DNA of 64,000 nt from Flavobacterium difficile (GTDB taxonomy: Bacteria; Bacteroidota; Bacteroidia; Flavobacteriales; Flavobacteriaceae): contig NZ_JAAJBT010000001.1 of NCBI RefSeq assembly GCF_011392115.1, positions 434,001-498,000 on the forward strand. The letters run 5' to 3'. The position numbers and the translations under genes are program-made. Positions 25,476 through 33,956 of the stretch are shown in pieces. Under the pieces are notes generated by a model, which saw nothing but the letters and a program-made list of their open reading frames with translations, had not been told where the DNA came from and made no database searches. Position 1 is the stretch's first letter; every line of letters begins with the position of its first letter.

Positions 25476-27344
25476 ATGAGATACCTAATTATTTTGCTTA
25501 GTTTTTTTTGTGTGGTTATTAATGCGCAAGAATCTGATACTACAACAGTAAATGAACTTAAAGCCGATATTAAATTATATAAAACATTTAATACTCAAAA
25601 GGACACCGTTTTTATTGATACTTCGCTTACCATTCAAGATGAATATAAATATAATTATCTTAGAAAAGACAATTTCGGTTTATTTACTTTTGCTAATGAA
25701 GGTTATTTGTTCAATCAATTAGATTATTCAAAAAAAAAGCAGTTTGTTTTACCACAATTTGGTTTTCATGCTAAACATAGTACTTACTTACAAAATGATG
25801 ACATTTACTATTATTCCGTACCAACTCCTTTGACGGATATTTATTTTAAAACGGTAATGCGTCAAGGTCAAAGTTTAGATGCACTTATCTCAGTAAATAC
25901 AAAACCAAATTTAAATTTCACTGTAGCATATAAGTCCATTCGCTCTATTGGAGATTATTTTAATAATCTAACAAGCTCTGGACATTTCAGATTTATCACG
26001 AATTATAATTCTCTTAATAAAAAATACTTTTTAAAAGCCAATTTTGTTGGACAAGATATATTTAATCAAGAAAACGGTGGTATTATAGATCTTTCCCAAT
26101 TAGATGGAACTAATACTTCTTTTAGTCAGCGTGAAAGAGTAGATGTCTATTTTACCGATGCATCCTCAAAATTAAAAGGGAATCGTTATTTTTTAGAGCA
26201 ATCTTACCTTTTTAATAAACGAAATTCTTTACAAATCAAACATCAAACCTATTACGAAAGTAAATTTTATGAGTTCTTACAAACTACAAAAAGTTCAAGA
26301 TTAGGAAACTCTATATTTTCCAATATAAACGATAAAACTCGTTTCAATGTTTTTTATAATAAAGTAGCTTTGAGTTTCAATACTAAAAATTTAGGTCAAA
26401 TTAATTTTTTTATAGATGATTATTCTTTTAATCAGCTATATAAGATAGATCAAAGTGATGTGTCTTTTAATCCATCTGCTAATTACAATCTTAAAAGATC
26501 TATTAATTCTGTCGGTGGTCAATATGAGTTTTCTGCTAAAAAATGGAATTTCAATGTTTTAGTACAAAATGCAATTTTAAATCAGCCAACATCAAATTAC
26601 GAAGCAACCGCTAAATATGATTTTTCGGAGGATAATTTTGTTAAAATTTCTGCCCAACAAACAAGTAAACTTCCAGATAATATCTTTGTTTTTATGGTTA
26701 GTGATTATGATAATTACAATTGGGATTCACCTTTTAAAAATGAAAAAATAAGTATTCTATCCGCAGAAACAAAAAACAAGTGGTTTGAAGCTTCATTAAA
26801 ATTTACAAATCTTAACGACCATTTGTATTTCTTCAATACAAACATAAATATAGATAGTTTAGTAGTAAAACCTTTCCAATACAATAAATCAATTCAATAC
26901 TTAAGTCTAAATCTTGCTAAAGAAATTAAATATAAAAATTGGGCTTTAGACAATCGTATCACTTTTCAAGAAGTACAACAGGACGATAAAATTTTAAATT
27001 TACCTTATTTCATTCTTCGTAATACGTTGTATTATACCAACAAAGTTTTTAAAAAGGCCATGTTGTTACAAACTGGAGTTACAGTGAATTATTTTAGTGA
27101 ATATTACGCTAACGATTATATGCCTGTTCTGGGAGAGTTTTTTGTTCAAAATACTACCAAAGTTGGAAATTTTCCAGTTTTAGATTTTTTCGTGAATGCT
27201 CGTGTTCAACAATGTAGAATTTACCTAAAGGCCGAACATCTAAACGCTCTTTTTACCAAAAAAGTAGATTATTACAACGCACCTAATTATCCCTTTAGAG
27301 ATTTTCATGTGCGTTTCGGATTAGAGTGGAATTTCTTTAAATAA
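25476..27344 (+). CDS. putative porin (Porin_10-like outer-membrane barrel)
   Basis: A 622-residue protein with signal peptide MRYLIILLSFFCVVINAQ. It shows the organisation of the Bacteroidota 'putative porin' family: an early KADIKLYKTFNTQKDTVFIDTSLTIQDEYKYNYLRKDNFGL segment, the Asn/Tyr-rich strand SVNTKPNLNFTVAYKSIRS, and a long series of amphipathic strands to a terminal Phe-Lys after FRDFHVRFGLEWNF. Expected in the outer membrane as a general or specific channel. It has its own -7 box after the SusD terminator and is followed within 3 nt by a dispersed repeat element. Confidence 0.82.
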   Translation: MRYLIILLSFFCVVINAQESDTTTVNELKADIKLYKTFNTQKDTVFIDTSLTIQDEYKYNYLRKDNFGLFTFANEGYLFNQLDYSKKKQFVLPQFGFHAKHSTYLQNDDIYYYSVPTPLTDIYFKTVMRQGQSLDALISVNTKPNLNFTVAYKSIRSIGDYFNNLTSSGHFRFITNYNSLNKKYFLKANFVGQDIFNQENGGIIDLSQLDGTNTSFSQRERVDVYFTDASSKLKGNRYFLEQSYLFNKRNSLQIKHQTYYESKFYEFLQTTKSSRLGNSIFSNINDKTRFNVFYNKVALSFNTKNLGQINFFIDDYSFNQLYKIDQSDVSFNPSANYNLKRSINSVGGQYEFSAKKWNFNVLVQNAILNQPTSNYEATAKYDFSEDNFVKISAQQTSKLPDNIFVFMVSDYDNYNWDSPFKNEKISILSAETKNKWFEASLKFTNLNDHLYFFNTNINIDSLVVKPFQYNKSIQYLSLNLAKEIKYKNWALDNRITFQEVQQDDKILNLPYFILRNTLYYTNKVFKKAMLLQTGVTVNYFSEYYANDYMPVLGEFFVQNTTKVGNFPVLDFFVNARVQQCRIYLKAEHLNALFTKKVDYYNAPNYPFRDFHVRFGLEWNFFK

Positions 27345-27347
27345 TAA

Positions 27348-27435
27348 TTGGGCGTGCCCTTTCAGGTCGTGCTGTCCACTATATTCCCGATGAAAAATCG
27401 GGAGATGCCGTTACCATCACTCACGCAGTTCGCTT
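27348..27435 (+). repeat. dispersed intergenic repeat, copy 1
   Basis: An element of about 88 bp begins 3 nt after the porin stop (TTGGGCGTGCCCTTTCAGG...). Its centre holds the hairpin TCCCGATGAAAAATCGGGA. A second copy in opposite orientation lies at 49305-49392; about four fifths of the bases match, with the central 32 bp identical. I recall similar elements as common in Flavobacterium intergenic DNA (from memory, unverified). Confidence 0.88.
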
Positions 27436-27491
27436 TCTAAATGAAAATTTTCTTTATAAACGGATTTTTCTAAAACTTTTCAACAGCAAAC

Positions 27492-27522
27492 TTGAAAGCT
27501 GATGCAAAAAAAACTAATTTTG
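27492..27522 (+). promoter_or_regulatory. promoter of the cystathionine-beta-synthase-type gene
   Basis: TTG at 27492-27494 and TAATTTTG at 27515-27522 are spaced by 20 nt. Transcription should start near 27529, about 15 nt before the ATG at 27544. Confidence 0.65.
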
Positions 27523-27543
27523 TAGCCCTTAATAGATTTAAAA

Positions 27544-28905
27544 ATGAAGTACGCAAAAAACATATTAGAAACTATCGGAAATACTCCAATAGTTAAATTA
27601 AATAAAATTGCAGCAGAAATTCCTTGTTTGGTTTTAGGTAAATTGGAAATCTTTAATCCAGGTAATTCAGTTAAAGACAGAATGGCTGTTAAAATGGTTG
27701 AAGATGCAGAAGCCGACGGCAGGTTAAAACCTGGAGGAACAATTATCGAAGGTACTTCTGGTAATACAGGAATGGGCTTAGCTTTAGCCGCAATTGTTAA
27801 AGGTTATAAATGCATTTTTGTAATTTCCGATAAACAATCTAAAGAAAAGGCAGATATTTTACGTGCAGTTGGTGCGAAAGTTATTGTTTGTCCAACAGAC
27901 GTAGAGCCAACAGATCCTCGTTCATATTATTCTGTTTCTAAAAGATTAGGTGAAGAAATTCCTAATTCTTGGTATGTCAATCAATACGATAACCCAAGTA
28001 ATGCAACGGCACATTACGAACAAACTGGTCCTGAAATCTGGGAACAAACGGAAGGGAAAATCACCCATTTTATTGTTGGAGTAGGAACTGGTGGAACAAT
28101 TTCTGGTGTGGCTAAATATTTAAAAGAAAAAAATCCAAACATTAAAATTTGGGGAATTGATACGTATGGTTCGGTTTTTAAAAAATACCATGAAACCGGA
28201 ATTTTCGATGAAAATGAAATTTATTCCTACATTACAGAAGGAATTGGAGAAGACATTCTACCTAAAAATGTAGATTTTTCTCTTATCGATGGTTTTACAA
28301 AAGTAACAGACAAAGATGCTGCCGTTTATACACGTAAATTAGCTTTAGAAGAAGGGATTTTCTGTGGGAATTCTGCTGGTGCTGCGGTTAAAGGATTGTT
28401 ACAGTTAAAAGAACATTTCAAACCAGAAGATGTTGTAGTAGTTTTATTTCACGATTCAGGAAGTAGATACGTAGGTAAAATGTATAACGACGAATGGATG
28501 CGCGAACGTGGATTCTTAGAGGAAGAAATAACAAAAGCAGAAGATTTAATCAAAGATCACAAAGACAAACCCTTAGTAATTGTTCGTACTGAAGAATTGG
28601 TTTCTCATGCCATTGAAAGATTAAAAAAATATAAAATTTCTCAAATTCCCGTTATCGATACAACTGGTTTCGTTGGAAGTCTAGATGAATCAGATTTGTT
28701 CAGAAGTTATTTCGAAAATAAAGACATTGCAGATTTACCTATTAAAGATGTAATGGGGAAACCTTTTCCTGTTGTATCAGCAGCTGCTTCCGTGGATGAA
28801 GTTTCTAAACTCATCAATAAAGACAACCAAGCTGTTTTAGTAGATTTAGGAAACGGAAAACACCATATCATTACCAAACACGATATTATTAGTTCTATTA
28901 AATAG
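27544..28905 (+). CDS. PLP-dependent cystathionine beta-synthase / cysteine synthase with CBS domain pair
   Basis: A 453-residue protein. Residues 1-325 are the fold-type II PLP catalytic domain (IGNTPIVKLNK, NPGNSVKDR with the PLP Lys, [27 protein letters not shown]). Residues about 340-453 are two CBS motifs (KPLVIVRTEELVSHAIERLKKYKISQIPVID and DVMGKPFPVVSAAASVDEVSKLI), which usually bind adenosyl ligands and regulate activity. The domain order is that of eukaryotic-type CBS without the haem domain. It acts in transsulfuration or cysteine synthesis. The paralogue at 6566 lacks the CBS pair. Confidence 0.92.
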   Translation: MKYAKNILETIGNTPIVKLNKIAAEIPCLVLGKLEIFNPGNSVKDRMAVKMVEDAEADGRLKPGGTIIEGTSGNTGMGLALAAIVKGYKCIFVISDKQSKEKADILRAVGAKVIVCPTDVEPTDPRSYYSVSKRLGEEIPNSWYVNQYDNPSNATAHYEQTGPEIWEQTEGKITHFIVGVGTGGTISGVAKYLKEKNPNIKIWGIDTYGSVFKKYHETGIFDENEIYSYITEGIGEDILPKNVDFSLIDGFTKVTDKDAAVYTRKLALEEGIFCGNSAGAAVKGLLQLKEHFKPEDVVVVLFHDSGSRYVGKMYNDEWMRERGFLEEEITKAEDLIKDHKDKPLVIVRTEELVSHAIERLKKYKISQIPVIDTTGFVGSLDESDLFRSYFENKDIADLPIKDVMGKPFPVVSAAASVDEVSKLINKDNQAVLVDLGNGKHHIITKHDIISSIK

Positions 28906-28929
28906 AAAAAAAATAAATCAAAAATTTTA

Positions 28930-28958
28930 AAAACGGATAGCAAATTGTTATCCGTTTT
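28930..28958 (+). terminator. terminator of the CBS-type gene
   Basis: A 10-bp stem AAAACGGATA / TATCCGTTTT is followed by a T run. A candidate -7 box (TATATTTG, 28962-28969) for the DUF2851 gene sits directly behind it. Confidence 0.9.
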
Positions 28959-29004
28959 TTTTATATTTGTTTTTATTATAAGCCAAAATTAAATTTTATT
29001 CGCC

Positions 29005-30273
29005 ATGCATGAAGAATTTCTCCATTATTTATGGGTAAATAAGAAACTACCATTTACTCAACTTCAAACTCATCTTAACGAAAGTTTAGAAATCAATCAT
29101 TTCGGACAGTATTTGCAAAATGCCGGTCCAGATATTTTTAATGCTCAAATTTCCATAAACCAACAAAAATGGGCAGGAAATATTGAAATTCATATCAAAT
29201 CTTCAGATTGGTATGCACACAATCATGAAAATGACAGTAAGTATGATAATGTTATTTTACATGTTGTTTGGGAAAATGACATGCCCGTTTTTAGAAAAGA
29301 TAACTCTGAAATTCCAACGTTAGAATTAAAAAAATACGTAGCGCTATCCGATATTCATTCTTATAAAGCTTTAACTACATCTAAAACATGGATTAATTGC
29401 GAAAATGAAATTGCTTCAACAGATACATTTGTATGGAACAATTGGTTAGAAACTTTATTCATTAATAGATTAGAAAGAAAATCTGCTTTAATTGACGAAA
29501 GATTGGAAGCAACAAATTACGATTGGGAAGCAGTATTTTTTGAAATGTTAGCCAAAAATTTCGGACTTAACACTAATGGCGATTCCTTTTTGCAATTAGC
29601 ACAATCTATCCCGTATATAATTATTAGAAAAGAAAGTTTTGAAATAGAAAAGCTAGAGGCTTTGTTTTTTGGAAAGCTAAATATGTTAGAAGAAGATTTA
29701 TATGATGACTACTATTTGAAGTTAAAAAGCAATTGGGAGTTTTTAAAGATTAAATACCACATTCAAGAAGAATTCGGGTTAGAACCTCAGTTTTTTAAAT
29801 TACGCCCCGATAATTTTCCAACTATACGTTTGTCACAATTGGTTCATCTTATTTCAACTAAGCAAAATTTATTTTCTCAAATAATACTTGCTAACTCATA
29901 TGAAGAACTCAAACAATTACTTAAAAGTGAAACTTCCTTATATTGGAAAAAACATTATACTTTTTCAAAATGTAGCAAAGAAAAAACCAAAAGATTAACG
30001 TCTCAATTCATCGATTTGTTGATAGTTAATACTATAATTCCAATAAAGTTTAGCTTTTCTAAAAGTCAAGGACAACTAAATATCGAAGAATTGATTCATC
30101 TTTTAGAAACTATTCCTTCAGAAAAAAATACAATCGTGTCTAAGTTTTTAGCATTTGATGTGAAAGCTACTAATGCTTTTCAATCTCAATCGTTGCTAGA
30201 ACTTAAAAACGAATTTTGTAATAAAAATAAATGCCTCAAATGTGCTGTGGCTTTGCAATTGTTAAAAAACTAA
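29005..30273 (+). CDS. DUF2851 family protein
   Basis: A 422-residue, probably cytoplasmic protein with no signal peptide. It starts MHEEFLHYLWVNKKL and contains GPDIFNAQISINQQKWAGNIEIHIKSSDWYAH and YDNVILHVVWEND, the signature segments of the Bacteroidota DUF2851 family. The C-terminus has a Cys-x4-Cys-x2-Cys cluster (CNKNKCLKCA) that may bind a metal. Function is unknown; the acidic/His-rich middle is reminiscent of nuclease folds, but this is not established. It is the first gene of a tight run with PspC and the HhH protein. Confidence 0.88.
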   Translation: MHEEFLHYLWVNKKLPFTQLQTHLNESLEINHFGQYLQNAGPDIFNAQISINQQKWAGNIEIHIKSSDWYAHNHENDSKYDNVILHVVWENDMPVFRKDNSEIPTLELKKYVALSDIHSYKALTTSKTWINCENEIASTDTFVWNNWLETLFINRLERKSALIDERLEATNYDWEAVFFEMLAKNFGLNTNGDSFLQLAQSIPYIIIRKESFEIEKLEALFFGKLNMLEEDLYDDYYLKLKSNWEFLKIKYHIQEEFGLEPQFFKLRPDNFPTIRLSQLVHLISTKQNLFSQIILANSYEELKQLLKSETSLYWKKHYTFSKCSKEKTKRLTSQFIDLLIVNTIIPIKFSFSKSQGQLNIEELIHLLETIPSEKNTIVSKFLAFDVKATNAFQSQSLLELKNEFCNKNKCLKCAVALQLLKN

Positions 30274-30299
30274 GTATCTTTATCCTTTATAAATTAGAA

Positions 30300-30518
30300 A
30301 TGTATAATTTACTTCATTTTTTCGAGAAAAACGGATTTTATGTAGCTTCACGTTTGGCCGATAGGCTTGGTATGCGCGCTACTCAAGTACGCTTGTTTTT
30401 CGTGTACATCTCTTTTATTACAGTAGGTTTGGGATTCGGATTTTATTTAACATTGGCTTTTTTGTTAAAATTAAAAGATATGATTTACACCAAGCGCAGT
30501 TCTGTGTTTGATTTATAA
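30300..30518 (+). CDS. PspC domain small membrane protein
   Basis: A 72-residue protein. The ATG at 30300 is preferred because an upstream in-frame ATG at 30231 lies inside the DUF2851 gene and adds residues foreign to the family. The sequence MYNLLHFFEKNGFYVASRLADRLGMRATQVRLFFVY is the short PspC pattern: an amphipathic start followed by one hydrophobic segment (about residues 33-60, FFVYISFITVGLGFGFYLTLAFLL). PspC proteins belong to envelope-stress responses in other phyla; here only the domain is present, without PspA or PspB nearby. Confidence 0.82.
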   Translation: MYNLLHFFEKNGFYVASRLADRLGMRATQVRLFFVYISFITVGLGFGFYLTLAFLLKLKDMIYTKRSSVFDL

Positions 30519-30526
30519 AAAAATCC

Positions 30527-31405
30527 ATGATAAAATTTTCTAAAGGGCATTATTTCGGTATTGCCATTTTGCTAGCTCTAATAGGAGTGACGCAAGTAGG
30601 TTTCTATTTGTTTAATAATCATTATGCTAATATTGGGAATAGTACTTTCCAAGAAGATGAAAACTGGCTAAAACAACAAAACGGAATTGATAGTTTAAAA
30701 AAAGTTACTCAAGAAAATGCAACTAAAATATATCCGTTTAATCCGAATTTTATTTCTGATTATAAAGGTTATAAATTAGGAATGACTGTTGAACAAATTG
30801 ATAAGCTTCACAAGCTAAGAAAGCAAAATAAATATGTGAATTCCAAATCCGAATTTCAAAAATTAACTGGTGTTTCTAATGATTGGATGAAAAAATATGC
30901 GCCCTATTTTAAGTTTCCAGACTGGGTGACTAATAAATCGGCTAATAAATATCCTTCTAACTTTGAAAATAAGTATCAAAAATTTGAGAAAAAAGAAGTT
31001 AAAATAACAGTTCAAGATATCAATACAGCTAGTCAATTCGAATTAGAGAAAGTTTTTATGATAGGAGAAAAGTTAGCTCTTAAAATAATCGCAGAGAGAG
31101 AAAAGTTTGGTGGTTTTTCTGATATGGAACAACTCAGTTATATTTGGGGAATTTCGCCAGAGGCTATAGAAGATTTGAATAAAAAATTTCAGGTAAAATC
31201 TTTGGATAATTTGAAGAAATATAAAATTAATGAATTGACAATTAAAGAATTGCAACAGTTTCCTTATTTCAATTACACATTAGCAAAAAACATTGTAACG
31301 TATAGAAGTATGAATGGGGAAATTAAGAGTATTGAAGATTTAACAAATGTTAAGCAATTTCCTGTTGAAAAATTAAAAATAATCGCCGTATATTTGGATT
31401 TTTAA
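30527..31405 (+). CDS. helix-hairpin-helix protein, ComEA-like, membrane-anchored
   Basis: A 292-residue protein with an N-terminal hydrophobic segment (residues about 9-28, YFGIAILLALIGVTQVGFYLF) that may anchor it with the rest in the periplasm. The C-terminal half has helix-hairpin-helix repeats: QDINTASQFELEKVFMIGEKLALKIIAEREKFGGF and KINELTIKELQQFPYFNYTLAKNIVTYR. Such motifs bind DNA without sequence preference in ComEA, the DNA uptake protein. Competence is only one possible role; related flavobacterial proteins are annotated just as HhH-containing. It starts 8 nt after the PspC gene. Confidence 0.85.
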   Translation: MIKFSKGHYFGIAILLALIGVTQVGFYLFNNHYANIGNSTFQEDENWLKQQNGIDSLKKVTQENATKIYPFNPNFISDYKGYKLGMTVEQIDKLHKLRKQNKYVNSKSEFQKLTGVSNDWMKKYAPYFKFPDWVTNKSANKYPSNFENKYQKFEKKEVKITVQDINTASQFELEKVFMIGEKLALKIIAEREKFGGFSDMEQLSYIWGISPEAIEDLNKKFQVKSLDNLKKYKINELTIKELQQFPYFNYTLAKNIVTYRSMNGEIKSIEDLTNVKQFPVEKLKIIAVYLDF

Positions 31406-31443
31406 ATTAAATTAATAAAAATCAATATAAAAGGCTTATATAT

Positions 31444-32616
31444 ATGAATTCATTATACTTTACAGAAGAACACGAATTGTTTAGAAAAAGTTTACAAGAT
31501 TTTTTACAAAAAGAAGTTGTACCTCACATTGAAAAATGGGAAAAGACGGGAACAATTGAACGCTTCATTTGGGAGAAATTTGGCGAAATGGGCTTTTTCG
31601 GAATCAACTATCCAGAAGCGTATGGAGGTTTAAATTTAGATTTATTTTACACCGTTGTTTTTTTAGAAGAACTTCAAAAGATTAAATCTTCAGGATTTGC
31701 CGCTGCTATGTGGGCTCATGCCTATTTAGCAATGACACATTTAAATGCAGAAGGTGATGAAAGAATCAAGCAAGAATATTTAGCGCCAAGTATTTTAGGT
31801 CAGAAAATTGGAGCTTTATGTGTTACAGAACCATTTGGAGGAAGCGATGTTGCCGGAATGAGAACCACTGCTGTAAAACAAGGCGATAAATTTGTTATTA
31901 ACGGTTCTAAAACGTTTATCACAAATGGTGTTTATGCAGATTACTATGTGGTAGCGGCAAAAACGAATCCAGAATTAGGTAATAAAGGAATTAGTATATT
32001 TTTAGTAGACACAAAAACAAAAGGAATCTCTGCAACTAAACTAGATAAGTTAGGCTGGAGAGCATCAGATACTGCTGAAATTGCCTTTGATAATGTAGAA
32101 ATTCCATTAGAAAATTTAATGGGTGAAGAAGGAAAAGGGTTTCCATACATCATGCAACATTTTGCTTTCGAAAGATTAATTATGGCAATCAATGCACATG
32201 CAAGAGCTGAATATGCTATTGATTATACTATTGAATATATGTCGCAACGTGAAGCTTTTGGAACTAAAATAAATTCTTTCCAAGCGTTACGCCATACTAT
32301 GGTAGAACACGCTACAGAAGTAGAACATTGTAAACTTTTCAATTACGCTGCAACTGCCAGATTAGATAAAGGCGAATATGTGGTGAAAGAAGCTACAATG
32401 GCGAAATTAAAATCAACAAAAGTGGCTGATTTAGCAATTTACGATTGTTTACAAATGCTTGGTGGTTACGGTTATATGGAAGAATATCCATTAGCACGTT
32501 TATTAAGAGATAGTCGTTTGGGGCCAATTGGTGGTGGAACTTCTGAGATTTTAAAAGAGATTTTATCAAAAATGATCATCGACAAACAAAATTATCAACC
32601 AGCGGTAAAAAAATAA
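31444..32616 (+). CDS. acyl-CoA dehydrogenase, isovaleryl/long-chain-like active-site layout
   Basis: A 390-residue FAD enzyme. Order: N-terminal helical domain (FTEEHELFRKSLQDFLQKEVVPHI), beta domain (ALCVTEPFGGSDVAGMRTTA, KTFITNG) and C-terminal helical domain (QREAFGTKINSFQALRH, QMLGGYGYMEEYPLARLLRD). The position used as catalytic Glu in medium-chain enzymes (YEGT) is GGGT here, whereas Glu243 in FAFERLIMAINAHARAEYA matches the alternative catalytic Glu of isovaleryl- and long-chain-type enzymes. The exact substrate is uncertain. It ends at a strong terminator. Confidence 0.9.
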   Translation: MNSLYFTEEHELFRKSLQDFLQKEVVPHIEKWEKTGTIERFIWEKFGEMGFFGINYPEAYGGLNLDLFYTVVFLEELQKIKSSGFAAAMWAHAYLAMTHLNAEGDERIKQEYLAPSILGQKIGALCVTEPFGGSDVAGMRTTAVKQGDKFVINGSKTFITNGVYADYYVVAAKTNPELGNKGISIFLVDTKTKGISATKLDKLGWRASDTAEIAFDNVEIPLENLMGEEGKGFPYIMQHFAFERLIMAINAHARAEYAIDYTIEYMSQREAFGTKINSFQALRHTMVEHATEVEHCKLFNYAATARLDKGEYVVKEATMAKLKSTKVADLAIYDCLQMLGGYGYMEEYPLARLLRDSRLGPIGGGTSEILKEILSKMIIDKQNYQPAVKK

Positions 32617-32644
32617 TTTTGTTGTTTTAATCTTAAATAAATTC

Positions 32645-32682
32645 AAAAAACCAAGTAATGAGAGATTGTTACTTGGTTTTTT
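32645..32682 (+). terminator. terminator of the acyl-CoA dehydrogenase gene
   Basis: A 14-bp perfect stem AAAAAACCAAGTAA / TTACTTGGTTTTTT with a 10-nt loop is followed by further T. Confidence 0.92.
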
Positions 32683-32710
32683 GTTTTAAAAAATAATTCA
32701 CAATTTATAA

Positions 32711-32740
32711 TTGACTATTCAAAATAAATATATACTTTTG
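32711..32740 (+). promoter_or_regulatory. promoter of rpsU
   Basis: TTG at 32711-32713 and TACTTTTG at 32733-32740 are spaced by 19 nt, giving a short leader of about 22 nt before the ATG. Confidence 0.7.
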
Positions 32741-32754
32741 CACCCTTAACGAGA

Positions 32755-32760
32755 GGAGGT
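32755..32760 (+). promoter_or_regulatory. strong Shine-Dalgarno sequence of rpsU
   Basis: GGAGGT within GAGAGGAGGTG lies 9 nt before the rpsU ATG, a near-perfect match to the anti-Shine-Dalgarno tail of 16S rRNA. Starts elsewhere in the window show A/T-rich leaders instead. In Flavobacteriia bS21 helps hide the 16S tail, and strong SD sequences on rpsU have been reported there as a likely autoregulatory site. Confidence 0.85.
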
Positions 32761-32769
32761 GTCAATATT

Positions 32770-32964
32770 ATGTTAATTATACCAATTAAAGACGGAGAAA
32801 ATATCGATAGAGCATTAAAGCGCTATAAAAGAAAATTTGATAAAACAGGAACTGTTCGTCAGTTACGTGCACGTCAAGCTTTTATTAAGCCTTCTGTGAC
32901 AAACAGAATCAAAATTCAAAAAGCAGCTTACATCCAAAACTTGAGAGATCAATTAGAAAGTTAA
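32770..32964 (+). CDS. rpsU: 30S ribosomal protein bS21
   Basis: A 64-residue basic protein (LIIPIKDGENIDRALKRYKRKF, then TGTVRQLRARQAFIKPS) with the standard bS21 pattern. It sits at the 30S platform next to the 3' end of 16S rRNA. The C-terminal VTNRIKIQKAAYIQNLRDQLES is the form seen in Bacteroidota. It is a single-gene unit: own promoter, SD sequence and terminator. Confidence 0.97.
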   Translation: MLIIPIKDGENIDRALKRYKRKFDKTGTVRQLRARQAFIKPSVTNRIKIQKAAYIQNLRDQLES

Positions 32965-32990
32965 TCGATCATTTTTTGATTAAATACTAG

Positions 32991-33035
32991 AACCGTTAGA
33001 TTATAAATTATAAATTTGTGTCTAACGGTTTTTTT
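32991..33035 (+). terminator. terminator of rpsU, abutting the xerC start codon
   Basis: A 10-bp stem AACCGTTAGA / TCTAACGGTT with a 20-nt loop is followed by TTTTT ending at 33035; the xerC ATG is the next base. Confidence 0.88.
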
Positions 33036-33929
33036 ATGCGTAATAATTTACAGTCACATACAGAATATCTCGAAAAAGAGAAAAAATATTCACTGCTTAC
33101 TGTGAAAGCATATTATAATGATATTGTATCGTTTCAACTTTTTTTAAATGAAAACCACAATTCTTGTAAATTAGAAGAAGTGAATTATCCATTGATTAGA
33201 AGTTGGATTGTTTACTTATCAGATTCTGAAATGGCTCCTTCTTCCATAAACAGAAAAATGGCATCCTTAAAATCCTTTTACAAATTTCTGTTAAAAACGA
33301 AACAAATTGAAATCAATCCTTTTGTAAAACACAAATCTTTAAAAACACCCAAGCAAGTACAAATTCCATTTTCAGAGAAAGAAATTAATCAATTGTTTGA
33401 AACGCAATTTTTAGATTCGGATTTTGATAGTGTTCGAAATAGGTTAGTTGTAGAATTGTTATATTCTACAGGAATGCGTCGTGCAGAATTAATAAATTTA
33501 GAAGTCAGTTCTATAGATTTTTCCGGAAAAACCATCAAGGTTTTGGGAAAAAGAAATAAAGAAAGAATTCTTCCTTTGTTGCTTTCGACTTTAGAAATTG
33601 TTACTTTATATTTAATAAAACGAAATGAACTTGAAATAATTGTTAACAAAGAAAAGTTAATATTGTCTAAAAAAGGAAATAAAATAAGTGAAACGTTTGT
33701 ATATCGATTAATAAATGATTACTTTAGTACTGTATCTGAAAAGGTAAAAAAAAGTCCCCACGTTCTTAGGCATTCGTTTGCAACACATTTGTTAAATAAC
33801 GGTGCAGATTTAAATTCAGTTAAAGAGTTGCTTGGTCATGCTAGTTTGTCATCTACTCAGATTTATACTCATAGTAGTTTATCTGAACTTAAAAAAGTGT
33901 ACAACAATGCGCATCCAAGGAACAAATAA
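33036..33929 (+). CDS. xerC: tyrosine-type site-specific recombinase, XerC/XerD family
   Basis: A 297-residue protein of normal Xer length. The ATG at 33036 gives the usual N-terminal SAM-like domain (YLEKEKKYSLLTVKAYYNDI). The catalytic domain shows all key residues: Arg about 148 (STGMRRAELINL), Lys in VLGKRNKERILP, His-x-x-Arg in SPHVLRHSFATHLLNNGADLNS, His in LLGHASLSSTQIY and the nucleophile Tyr just after. Such proteins resolve chromosome dimers at dif. The conserved housekeeping setting (rpsU-xer-hpf) argues against a phage integrase. XerC and XerD cannot be separated with certainty. Confidence 0.88.
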   Translation: MRNNLQSHTEYLEKEKKYSLLTVKAYYNDIVSFQLFLNENHNSCKLEEVNYPLIRSWIVYLSDSEMAPSSINRKMASLKSFYKFLLKTKQIEINPFVKHKSLKTPKQVQIPFSEKEINQLFETQFLDSDFDSVRNRLVVELLYSTGMRRAELINLEVSSIDFSGKTIKVLGKRNKERILPLLLSTLEIVTLYLIKRNELEIIVNKEKLILSKKGNKISETFVYRLINDYFSTVSEKVKKSPHVLRHSFATHLLNNGADLNSVKELLGHASLSSTQIYTHSSLSELKKVYNNAHPRNK

Positions 33930-33956
33930 GAAATGTTTAATTAAATACCAATTATT

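Noticed and set aside
33036..33929. Tyrosine recombinase as a marker of an integrated element.
   Set aside because: The flanks are conserved housekeeping genes (rpsU, hpf), there are no attachment-site repeats or cargo genes, and length and motifs fit a chromosomal Xer protein.
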